Shown here piece after piece: positions 15,496-24,358 of a stretch of DNA of 31,285 nt. This DNA comes from Neorhizobium sp. UBA7851 (lineage in GTDB: Bacteria; Pseudomonadota; Alphaproteobacteria; Rhizobiales; Rhizobiaceae). The DNA is taken from assembly GCA_002500765.1 (NCBI GenBank), contig DLSX01000178.1:13465-44749 (forward strand), given 5' to 3'. Position numbers and translations under genes: made by a program. Position 1 is the stretch's first letter, and each line of letters opens with the position of its first letter. Below the pieces are notes generated by a model. The model saw only the letters and a program-made list of their open reading frames with translations, searched no databases and was not told where the DNA came from.

Positions 15496-15709
15496 GGATT
15501 GTAGGCATGGGTTTCGGAAGCGGGGATGATTGAAGTTACAACACCTTGAAATCGTTAGGCGGGGCAGCCCGGGCGTCCACAGGGCTGGAGGCGCGACTGG
15601 TCGATGACAACTTTCGCCTGCTTCATCAGGCAAGCAAAGGTAAGTGGATTGTTCTGCGCAAAGACCAGCAAGGTTCAGGTTGAGCGCTCGACGGTCGCAT
15701 TGCCATGAA

Positions 15710-15719
15710 TTATCTATAA
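15710..15719 (+). promoter_or_regulatory. BioR box before bioR
   Basis: TTATCTATAA, the known BioR operator form, ends four bases before the bioR ATG and overlaps a TATAAT. Binding here would block bioR transcription, giving autoregulation. There is no ribosome binding site in between, so the messenger may be leaderless. Confidence 0.85.
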
Positions 15720-15723
15720 TTCC

Positions 15724-16353
15724 ATGACGACAGCCAAATCAGACACAATCGCCTCCCGTATCAGCCGGGAACTTGCCGAGCGAATCGTCACCGGCGTGAT
15801 CGCTGCCGGTGCGAGGCTCAGGCAGGATCATATTGCCGATGAATTCGGCGCCAGTCATGTGCCGGTGCGCGAGGCGTTTCGACGGCTGGAAGCCCAAGGG
15901 CTGGTCGTCAGCGAGCCGCGCCGGGGTGTAAGAGTTGCCGGCTTCAGCCTCGACGAGGTGAAGGAGGTGGCCGAAATGCGGGCAGCGCTGGAAGTGCTGG
16001 CGTTGCGTCATGCTGCGCCCCATCTTACCCGGGCCATTCTCGATGCGGCGGAGGCGGCAAACTTTGCCGGTGAAAAGGCGAGCGACGTGCAGGCCTGGGA
16101 TGAGGCAAACCGAAGCTTCCATCGTTTGATCCTCAGTCCTTGCGGCATGCCGCGCCTGCTCAAATCAATCGACGACCTGCAAGTGGTCAGCGCCCGGTTG
16201 CTGTTTTCCGGATGGCGGGCCGAATGGGAAGCGCCTACCGATCGTGATCATCGTGCAATCCTGTCTGCGCTCAGGGTCGGAGATGTCGATCAGGCAGCTT
16301 CGGTGCTGGCCCGGCATGTGCAATGGGTTGGTCAAAGTCCTCGCAAGGGCTGA
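15724..16353 (+). CDS. bioR: GntR-family biotin regulator BioR
   Basis: 209 residues. An N-terminal GntR winged helix (residues ~8-72; LRQDHIADEFGASHVPVREAF) is followed by a helical FCD-type domain (~80-200; WDEANRSFHRLIL, DHRAILSAL). Alphaproteobacteria use BioR to repress biotin genes at TTATCTATAA-type boxes. Both the adjacent bioY and the two boxes at 15710 and 16450 support the assignment over other GntR regulators. The ATG at 15724 is needed to keep the first helix of the DNA-binding domain. Confidence 0.92.
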   Translation: MTTAKSDTIASRISRELAERIVTGVIAAGARLRQDHIADEFGASHVPVREAFRRLEAQGLVVSEPRRGVRVAGFSLDEVKEVAEMRAALEVLALRHAAPHLTRAILDAAEAANFAGEKASDVQAWDEANRSFHRLILSPCGMPRLLKSIDDLQVVSARLLFSGWRAEWEAPTDRDHRAILSALRVGDVDQAASVLARHVQWVGQSPRKG

Positions 16354-16433
16354 AATCTCGTCACAAATTCAATGGGTTTTGCCGGCCGTGAATTTCATGG
16401 CTTGTCAATTTATATGTTCTGTGGAGTCATTAG

Positions 16434-16459
16434 CTATAGATTCTGGAAATTATCTATAA
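16434..16459 (+). promoter_or_regulatory. BioR boxes before bioY
   Basis: A perfect TTATCTATAA lies at 16450-16459, and a degenerate copy with the core TATAGAT at 16435-16441. The perfect box ends 13 bases before the bioY start, next to its GGAG, so bound BioR would stop transcription. Confidence 0.85.
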
Positions 16460-16472
16460 TTTGGAGATCCGT

Positions 16473-17063
16473 ATGAACTACCTCTCGACACCTGCCTCGA
16501 AGCCGGCCTTCAGTCCGCTTGACCTGCAGAATGCCCCGCTCGCCTTGCGCGGCTTGGCCGTTGTCCTCGGCACCGGTATCCTGGCTGCGGCGTCCTATGT
16601 TTCCGTGCCGATGATACCTGTGCCGATCACTATGCAGACCCTTGCTGTTACGCTGATCGGCGCGCTTTACGGCTGGCGCCTGGGTGCGGCGACAGTTGTC
16701 GCATGGCTTGCCGAAGCTGCAATGGGCATGCCGGTTCTGGCTGGCGGAGCTGGAGGTCTTCAATCTTTCGCAGGGCCGACGGCCGGTTATCTCTTTTCCT
16801 TCCCCGTCATTGCCGCAATGACCGGTTTTCTGGCGGAAATGGGCTGGAACGGTCACCGGCCGCTTATGGCGTTCGTGGCCATGATCCTCGCCAATCTTCT
16901 GTGCCTTGTTATCGGCGGTGTCGTTCTGGCCTTCATGATCGGGGCGCAGAAGGCTTTTCTGTTCGGAGTGCTGCCGTTCCTCGTCGGCGCCGGGTTGAAA
17001 TCCGCGCTTGGTGCAGCGATCCTGCGTCTGCTGGCGCGAGGCAGGGCCAAGCCTGCGGCATGA
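16473..17063 (+). CDS. bioY: Biotin transporter substrate-binding subunit BioY
   Basis: 196 residues with about six membrane helices. It has the BioY core: PMIPVPITMQTLAVTLIGAL, then AAMGMPVLAGGAGG and FAGPTAGYLFSFPV. BioY binds biotin as the S-component of an ECF transporter and works alone in some rhizobia; no bioM/bioN genes are nearby. The ATG at 16473 has GGAG six bases upstream; a TTG at 16461 is an unlikely alternative. Its stop overlaps the next start (ATGA). Confidence 0.95.
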   Translation: MNYLSTPASKPAFSPLDLQNAPLALRGLAVVLGTGILAAASYVSVPMIPVPITMQTLAVTLIGALYGWRLGAATVVAWLAEAAMGMPVLAGGAGGLQSFAGPTAGYLFSFPVIAAMTGFLAEMGWNGHRPLMAFVAMILANLLCLVIGGVVLAFMIGAQKAFLFGVLPFLVGAGLKSALGAAILRLLARGRAKPAA

Positions 17064-17494
17064 CGGTTCGGCTGAGACCGCATCATCTCCTTTGCCTGCT
17101 CACCTATGTGGGCAAAGGATACACGCCGGGTTTTGTCGCCAACTACGATCGGATCGCCAAACGGCTATCGAGCGGCGAGGATGTTCTCGTCATCGACGGT
17201 CCGGACGACATTTGCATGGCACTTTTGTGCGAGCCTGAACCGCATTGTTTTCGTGAAAGCGTGCGTGTCCGTGATGCGCAGGCGGCGGCGGATATCGGTG
17301 AACTTCTGGAGATGCGCTTGTCTGCGGGCGCGCGGATCGATCTGCATCCGGGGCTGCTTGCTAGAATGCGAAAAGCCTTTGCCGACGGCGTCACGCGAAA
17401 AGCCTGTCGTGGCTGCGAGTGGTTTAATCTCTGCAGCGGTATCGCGTCGGGTGGTTATGGTGACGTGCGGGTGAGGGATGTTGCGCCGATTTGA
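17060..17494 (+). CDS. DUF1284 domain protein, cysteine-rich
   Basis: 144 residues starting MTVRLRPHHLLCLLTYVGKG, the block I recall for DUF1284. It has seven cysteines, at residues 12, 52, 57, 63, 116, 119 and 125, the last three as C-x2-C-x5-C (ACRGCEWFNLC). Together with His8-His9 this suggests a metal or Fe-S site. It overlaps the bioY stop by four bases (ATGA), so it is translationally coupled and under BioR control. Function is unknown; a part in biotin handling is inference from context. Confidence 0.85.
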   Translation: MTVRLRPHHLLCLLTYVGKGYTPGFVANYDRIAKRLSSGEDVLVIDGPDDICMALLCEPEPHCFRESVRVRDAQAAADIGELLEMRLSAGARIDLHPGLLARMRKAFADGVTRKACRGCEWFNLCSGIASGGYGDVRVRDVAPI

Positions 17495-17698
17495 TCGTCG
17501 GTGCTTATGCTGTTGGTGGCAATTTTAAAAATGTTTGCAGGTGTGTAGAAAATCAGCGTTTGCAAGCCATAAGTTAGCTGCGTATTTTTTATTTCGGAAG
17601 TTATTCTTGCTGGTTGAAAAAACGATGCGCGAACGTTGCGCTTGGGCATTTAGTCAGATCCTATCTGTTGGGCAATATTAGGAGGCGAAGCACGTCGC

Positions 17699-17953
17699 AT
17701 GTTCTTTACGCGTATCGGGCGCATCCTTGCCCATCTTATTTTTTGGTCCAGTGCGTTACGGCTTGCGATAGCTTTCGGGATTGCTTTCCTCACGCCTGAC
17801 ATGGAGAGCAACACATTCGCTTCACGCCGATACTTGGCGGCGGCTACAAGTGGCGAAGCGATAAATGAAGCGGTCATTTATCTGCTTCTAGGTATCGCTC
17901 TTGGTGTGCTGTGCGAGATCAGTTCGAAACGGATTGGAACCGTTTCCACCTAA
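17699..17953 (+). CDS. Small hypothetical membrane protein
   Basis: 84 residues with two hydrophobic helices (roughly residues 8-31 and 57-73) and short polar ends. AGGAGG lies 13 bases before the ATG, somewhat far. The gene and its 200-base upstream stretch are more AT-rich than their neighbours, which may mean recent gain or weak selection. The upstream stretch contains TATTTTTTATTT, possibly the end of the bioY transcript, but I see no clear hairpin. A strong terminator follows. I do not recognise the family. Confidence 0.55.
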   Translation: MFFTRIGRILAHLIFWSSALRLAIAFGIAFLTPDMESNTFASRRYLAAATSGEAINEAVIYLLLGIALGVLCEISSKRIGTVST

Positions 17954-17979
17954 CAATTAACGGTTCCGATGTGCAATAA

Positions 17980-18004
17980 AAAGGGGCGCTCGAGGCGCCC
18001 CTTT
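17980..18004. terminator. Bidirectional terminator between the small membrane protein and gap
   Basis: AAAGGGGCGC (17980-17989) and GCGCCCCTTT (17995-18004) pair perfectly around TCGAG. On the minus strand TTTTTATT follows, ending the gap transcript. On the plus strand it ends in CTTTCTT. Confidence 0.9.
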
Positions 18005-18024
18005 CTTCATTCGTTTCGGCTCGA

Positions 18025-19035
18025 TCAGATGAGCTTTGCCATTGCGACCGAGGTGTCGGCCATGCGGTTGGAGAAGCCCCATTCGTTGTCGTACCAGGAC
18101 AGAACGCGGACGAAGTTGCCTTCGAGCACCTTGGTCTGGTCGATCGCGAAGATCGAGGAATGGCTGTCGTGGTTGAAGTCGCGGGAAACCAGCGGCTCTT
18201 CGGTGTAGCCGAGGATGCCCTTCAGCTTGCCGTTCGACGCAGCCTTGATGGCTTCGTTGATTTCAGCAGCCGTGGTGTTCTTCTTGGCGACGAACTTGAA
18301 GTCGACGACCGAGACGTTCGGGGTCGGCACGCGGATCGAGGTGCCGTCGAGGCGGCCCTTGAGATGCGGCAGAACCAGGCCGACAGCTTTTGCGGCGCCG
18401 GTCGAGGTCGGGATCATGGACAGGGCTGCTGCGCGGGCGCGGTACAGGTCCTTGTGCATGGTGTCGAGCGTCGGCTGGTCACCCGTGTAGGAGTGGATCG
18501 TGGTCATGAAGCCGTGGTCGATACCAACGGCGTCGTCCAGCGTCTTGACGACCGGAACCAGGCAGTTCGTCGTGCAGGAAGCGTTGGAGATGACCAGGTG
18601 GTCCTTGGTCAGCTGGTCGTGGTTGACGCCGAAAACGACGGTCAGGTCGGCGCCATCGGCCGGAGCCGAAACGATGACGCGCTTGGCGCCGGCGGTCAGG
18701 TGCAGGGCAGCCTTGTCGCGGGCGGTGAAGATGCCGGTGCACTCAAGCGCGATGTCGACGCCGAGTTCCTTGTGCGGCAGGGTTGCCGGGTCCTTGATGG
18801 CGGTAACCTTGATCGGCTTGCCGCCGCCAACGGTGATGGTGTCGCCGTCAACCTTCACGTCGGCCGGGAACTTGCCGTGGATCGAGTCGTAGCGGAGCAG
18901 ATGGGCATTGGTTTCAACCGGGCCGAGGTCGTTGATGGCAACGACTTCGATATCGGTGCGACCCGATTCGACGATGGCGCGGAGGACGTTGCGGCCGATA
19001 CGGCCGAAACCGTTGATGGCAACCTTTACAGTCAT
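18025..19035 (-). CDS. gap: Glyceraldehyde-3-phosphate dehydrogenase, type I
   Basis: 336 residues. It oxidises glyceraldehyde-3-phosphate to 1,3-bisphosphoglycerate. The NAD-binding motif is INGFGRIGRN, with Asp36 in AINDLG where NAD-specific enzymes carry an acidic residue. The catalytic Cys154 lies in SNASCTTNCL. The stretch YTGDQPTLD followed by RARAAALSMIPTSTGAAKAVG is closer to chloroplast and Calvin-cycle (A4-type) enzymes than to E. coli GapA. It lies 82 bases after tkt, with a hairpin in between, and ends at a strong terminator. Confidence 0.97.
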   Translation of the reverse strand: MTVKVAINGFGRIGRNVLRAIVESGRTDIEVVAINDLGPVETNAHLLRYDSIHGKFPADVKVDGDTITVGGGKPIKVTAIKDPATLPHKELGVDIALECTGIFTARDKAALHLTAGAKRVIVSAPADGADLTVVFGVNHDQLTKDHLVISNASCTTNCLVPVVKTLDDAVGIDHGFMTTIHSYTGDQPTLDTMHKDLYRARAAALSMIPTSTGAAKAVGLVLPHLKGRLDGTSIRVPTPNVSVVDFKFVAKKNTTAAEINEAIKAASNGKLKGILGYTEEPLVSRDFNHDSHSSIFAIDQTKVLEGNFVRVLSWYDNEWGFSNRMADTSVAMAKLI

Positions 19036-19082
19036 ATGAGCTTTACTCCCTGATAATGGGGCTACGTTTTAACGCGGGTTGA

Positions 19083-19110
19083 GACTGCCCTACTTTGATC
19101 TAGGGCAGTC
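19083..19110 (-). promoter_or_regulatory. Intercistronic hairpin between tkt and gap
   Basis: GACTGCCCTA (19083-19092) and TAGGGCAGTC (19101-19110) form a perfect 10-bp stem with an 8-base loop. It begins seven bases after the tkt stop. No T-run follows on the minus strand, so RNA protection or processing is more likely than termination. Confidence 0.55.
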
Positions 19111-19117
19111 GTTTGCA

Positions 19118-21091
<1,974 letters not shown>

Positions 21092-21413
21092 GGCTAATCC
21101 ACTGTATCCGAGTGTCGGTCAGAGGCCCTTTTCAGAGCCCTTTGAGGGAGCGCCTGATCCATATCAGGTGGAACGGGCAAGTCAACAAAAGCGGGGGCCG
21201 GGCTGTCAGATAATGAGCATGTTTGCTGCCGGTCGCCCAATATGTAAGCAGTCATGTACAAAAGCGATATAAGGCGCATGATCCACAAGTCGATGATGCC
21301 TGTAGGGTGGTGGTTTGTTGACCGGCTTTCAAGCGGTGCTTAATCTGTTTTACCTAATGGCGGGGTTTGGCTGCACGATTCGGTCTTCCTCGCATTCTCA
21401 CGGGATATGATGG
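21092..21413. other. Divergent promoter region between tkt and DUF4164-zapA
   Basis: 322 bases without a gene. For the plus strand, TTGACC (21318-21323) and TAATCT (21341-21346) are 17 bases apart, a fair promoter for DUF4164-zapA. TTAATCTGTTTTACC (21340-21354) is a 6-of-8 match to the CtrA full site. CCTGAT/ATCAGG (21153-21168) is a small palindrome 62 bases before tkt. I see no other structure. Confidence 0.45.
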
Positions 21414-21686
21414 ATGCCGGCAGAAAAGACGGTTGAGGTGGCGCTTTCGGAACTCCGCGCGGCGGTGGGGAGTCTCGAAAATGCCGTGGATGCCCGTATC
21501 GAACGTCAGCGCGAGAGCCGTGATGTCGATAGCGAAGTTCGTCGGGTCCATGCCGACCGCGCCCGCCTGGCCCAGGAACTCGACCAGTCGCAATTTCGCG
21601 CCAATCGGCTGGAAGAAGTCAATCGTGAAGTGTCGCGTCGATTGGTGACCGCCATGGAGACGATCCGCGCCGTGCTCGATCGCTGA
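21414..21686 (+). CDS. DUF4164 family coiled-coil protein
   Basis: 90 residues, highly charged and almost wholly helical, with heptad-like spacing (LRAAVGSLENAVDARIERQR and onward). DUF4164 proteins are small coiled coils found just before zapA in rhizobia, and this one is 12 bases before it, so the two are cotranscribed. A role in cell division alongside ZapA is a context inference. The ribosome binding site is weak. Confidence 0.8.
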   Translation: MPAEKTVEVALSELRAAVGSLENAVDARIERQRESRDVDSEVRRVHADRARLAQELDQSQFRANRLEEVNREVSRRLVTAMETIRAVLDR

Positions 21687-21698
21687 CGGGAGAATTCG

Positions 21699-22076
21699 AT
21701 GGCTCAGATTACAGTCACGATCGATGGCAAGGCCTATCGCATGGCCTGCGAGGAGGGGCAGGAAGATCACCTGACCCAGCTCGCCGACAGGCTCGACCGC
21801 TATGTCGGCCATCTCAAGGGTCAGTTCGGCGAGATCGGCGATCTCAGGATCACCGTCATGGCCGGCATCATGATCATGGACGAACTGTCCGAGATGACAC
21901 GCAAGGTTTCGGCGCTCGAAGCGGAGCTCGCCTCCTTGAGGTCCAACCAGGACGGATCGCTGGAAGTGCAGCAGCGCAACGAACAGGCGATGGTGTCGAC
22001 CATCGGCGAACTTGCCGCGCGGATCGAGGGACTCGCCGCGAAGCTGAATGGGCGCACGCCGGCCGAGGCGAATTGA
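21699..22076 (+). CDS. zapA: Cell division protein ZapA
   Basis: 125 residues. The N-terminal ZapA head is present (MAQITVTIDGKAYRMACEEG, then LTQLADRLDRYV and LRITVMAGIMIMDEL), followed by a C-terminal coiled coil. ZapA bundles FtsZ filaments at the division ring. GGGAGAA lies six bases before the ATG. It is followed by a candidate 6S RNA, as in many proteobacteria. Confidence 0.93.
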   Translation: MAQITVTIDGKAYRMACEEGQEDHLTQLADRLDRYVGHLKGQFGEIGDLRITVMAGIMIMDELSEMTRKVSALEAELASLRSNQDGSLEVQQRNEQAMVSTIGELAARIEGLAAKLNGRTPAEAN

Positions 22077-22129
22077 TCGCTCGCAAAAATTAGATCCGGG
22101 GCCACTGGCGTCGCGCGAAGATCATACAT

Positions 22130-22295
22130 ATATTGCCGTCGCGTTCTGCGCTTCCCGACAGGAACCACAATCCCTGGGGCCATACTCGATCCAAAGGGAG
22201 CTGTCCCTGACCAGGCCCGTGGGCTTGGACATATGGCGCCCACCTACGTTTGTAGGCACCCAGGATCGTAAATCTCCATCGGTCGCCGTGGATCG
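22130..22295 (+). ncRNA. ssrS: Candidate 6S RNA
   Basis: The stretch after zapA, the classic site of ssrS, has no gene for 333 bases but a long folded structure. ATCC-C-TGGG (about 22170-22178) pairs with CCCAGGAT (22259-22266). Inside it GTGGGC (22219-22224) pairs with GCCCAC (22238-22243), CCTAC with GTAGG around GTTT (22243-22256), and GGGA with TCCC (22196-22207). A -10-like CATATA at 22126 predicts a start near 22137. 6S RNA mimics an open promoter and holds the sigma-70 polymerase. The ends are approximate. Confidence 0.65.
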
Positions 22296-22409
22296 CGCTT
22301 TCCTATTTTAGATTGTCGTTGATGCAGTCCGGCTCCGGCCGGATATGCATTGACAATGCCGGCGTTGCGGCCAAGTTCTTTCCGTCCATCTCAAGTGACG
22401 GTTTTCTTC

Positions 22410-23909
22410 ATGCTCTTTGCCAATAACAAGTTTGCCCGGTCTTCGCTTCTCATGCTTTTGATCGGTGCCGGGATTCTGGTTGCCATCGTTCTTTCGTCCT
22501 TCTTTCTGGCAACGACGACCCGCAGCTATTTCGACGAAGTGACCAAGCTGCGCGCACTGCGTTCTGCCGCGTCAGACATGCTTGTCCTGCTGAACTCAGC
22601 TGAATCCGGTCAACGCGGTTATCTGCTGGTGCAGAACGAAGCTTTTCTCGACCCTTATCAGAAAGCGATCGAGGCACTTCCGGCGCAGGTGAGCAGGCTG
22701 GAACGGGTTTCAGGAAACCAAGCAAAGGTTGCCATACCGCTCGACGAGATCCGGCGCCTCATCGCCGAAAAGGTGACCGAGATGCAGGCGACGCTCAACC
22801 TGGCAAGCGAAGGGCGGGTAAACGAAGCCGTTGCGATCGTGCGCAACGAGGCCGGTTTCGTGGCCATGCAACAGCTGCGCGAGACGATCGGAAAGATTAT
22901 CGATGAGTTGGACGGCCATCTGGTGGCGGGCATTGGCGAGATACGCGAGAGTGCCGGATCCCTGCAATATGTCACGCTTGGCGGCGGGTTGCTGATCATC
23001 CTGGTTGTCGGCGGCGGGATTGCTGTGGTGATGCAGCATGTTCGCGAGCTGGATCATGCCCGGGCGGAAGTCGAAGAGCTCAATGTCGGGCTCGAGGAAC
23101 GCGTCAATGAGCGCACCGAAGACCTGATGCAGGCAAACCGCGAGATCCAGCGCTATGCCTATATAGTCTCCCACGATCTGAGGGCGCCGCTCGTCAACAT
23201 CATGGGCTTTACCAGCGAACTGGATGCATCGTTGAAGGCGATCAGCAGCTATGTTCTGGCGGATGAAAACAAGCCCAGCGAAGACGAGGTGCGCGAGGCG
23301 CGGCTTGCGGTGGAGGAGGATCTGCCCGAAGCGATCGGGTTCATTCGCTCCTCGACCAAGAAGATGGATGCACTGATCAATGCGATCCTGAAGATTTCGC
23401 GTGATGGGCGCCGCGAACTGAAGCCCGAGCGCATCGATCTGGGTGAAATGCTGGAGGCGACCGCTGCGAGCGTTCACCACCAGGTGAGCGAAACCGGGGG
23501 CGAGGTGAATATCTCGGTCGGCGCGACCCGCGGCCTTTTGACCGACCGGTTCTCGATGGAGCAGATTTTCGGTAACCTGTTCGACAATGCGGTGAAATAC
23601 AAACACCCGGAGCGGCCGCTCAGTCTTTCCGTCAAGGCATTTCCAATGGGTCGCAGTGCGGTCAGGATCGAGGTGGCGGATAATGGTCGCGGGATCGCGC
23701 CGGAAGATCACGAGCGCGTCTTCGAGCTGTTCCGCAGGGCCGGGGTACAGGACAAGCCGGGCGAGGGGATCGGGCTTGCACATGTGCGCTCGTTAGTCAG
23801 AAATTTAGGCGGGGAAATTACTGTGACATCCACGCTGGGCGGTGGAGCGACATTCGTCATCCGTCTGCCCATGGATTTGTCCCAGTATGTTAGGAGTAGC
23901 GGGCCATGA
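22410..23909 (+). CDS. CHASE3-domain membrane histidine kinase
   Basis: About 499 residues from the ATG at 22410, which begins just before the first membrane helix (~12-34); a TTG at 22350 would add 20 residues. The periplasmic part (~36-185) has the CHASE3 hallmark AESGQRGYLL. A second helix covers ~188-208, then a coiled-coil linker, HisKA with the phospho-accepting His255 in SHDLRAP, and the ATPase domain with FGNLFDNAVKY, DNGRGIAPED and GEGIGLAHVR. The signal is unknown. Its stop overlaps the next start (ATGA), so it is coupled to the response regulator. Confidence 0.9.
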   Translation: MLFANNKFARSSLLMLLIGAGILVAIVLSSFFLATTTRSYFDEVTKLRALRSAASDMLVLLNSAESGQRGYLLVQNEAFLDPYQKAIEALPAQVSRLERVSGNQAKVAIPLDEIRRLIAEKVTEMQATLNLASEGRVNEAVAIVRNEAGFVAMQQLRETIGKIIDELDGHLVAGIGEIRESAGSLQYVTLGGGLLIILVVGGGIAVVMQHVRELDHARAEVEELNVGLEERVNERTEDLMQANREIQRYAYIVSHDLRAPLVNIMGFTSELDASLKAISSYVLADENKPSEDEVREARLAVEEDLPEAIGFIRSSTKKMDALINAILKISRDGRRELKPERIDLGEMLEATAASVHHQVSETGGEVNISVGATRGLLTDRFSMEQIFGNLFDNAVKYKHPERPLSLSVKAFPMGRSAVRIEVADNGRGIAPEDHERVFELFRRAGVQDKPGEGIGLAHVRSLVRNLGGEITVTSTLGGGATFVIRLPMDLSQYVRSSGP

Positions 23910-24349
23910 AAGCTGCCGGCAAGGAAGTCACCATCGTCATGATCGAAGATGACGAAGGACATGCCCGCCTGATCGAGAAGAATGTGCGCCGGGCCGGCGT
24001 CAACAACGAGATCGTGCCGTTTACCAACGGTACCGATGCGCTCGACTTCATTCTCGGCGCCGACCGTTCGGGCATGGCCAGCAGCGATCGGCATCTCCTG
24101 ATCCTGCTCGATCTCAATCTGCCCGATATGTCCGGTATTGACATCCTGGAGAAGGTGAAGTCCAACCCTCATGCAAAACGGCTGCCCGTGGTGATCCTCA
24201 CGACGACGGACGACGAGCGGGAAATTCAGCGCTGTTACGATCTTGGCGCGAATGTCTATATTACCAAGCCAGTGGAATACGATAGTTTTGCACACGCCAT
24301 TCGACAGTTGGGTCTGTTCTTTTCGGTGATGCAGATACCCGGACAATAA
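23906..24349 (+). CDS. Single-domain response regulator, Rcp1-like
   Basis: 147 residues, one receiver domain and no output domain. The acidic pair Glu14-Asp15-Asp16, the phosphorylation site Asp69 (ILLDLNLP), Thr99/Thr100 (VVILTT) and Lys121 (YITKP) are all in place. The loop before Asp69 is lengthened, as in Rcp1-type regulators that partner phytochrome-like kinases. It overlaps the kinase gene by four bases and is probably its direct phosphate acceptor. Confidence 0.9.
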   Translation: MKAAGKEVTIVMIEDDEGHARLIEKNVRRAGVNNEIVPFTNGTDALDFILGADRSGMASSDRHLLILLDLNLPDMSGIDILEKVKSNPHAKRLPVVILTTTDDEREIQRCYDLGANVYITKPVEYDSFAHAIRQLGLFFSVMQIPGQ

Positions 24350-24358
24350 TGAGAAAAT

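Noticed and set aside
15236..15500. RNase P RNA, tmRNA, SRP RNA, cobalamin or TPP riboswitch, group II intron domain V
   Set aside because: None of the conserved core strings I know for these RNAs is present on either strand.
15286..15633. A 115-residue minus-strand frame in the antiporter-bioR gap
   Set aside because: It lies across strong RNA helices, is rich in Arg, Cys and Pro, and has no ribosome binding site; a structured RNA explains the region better.
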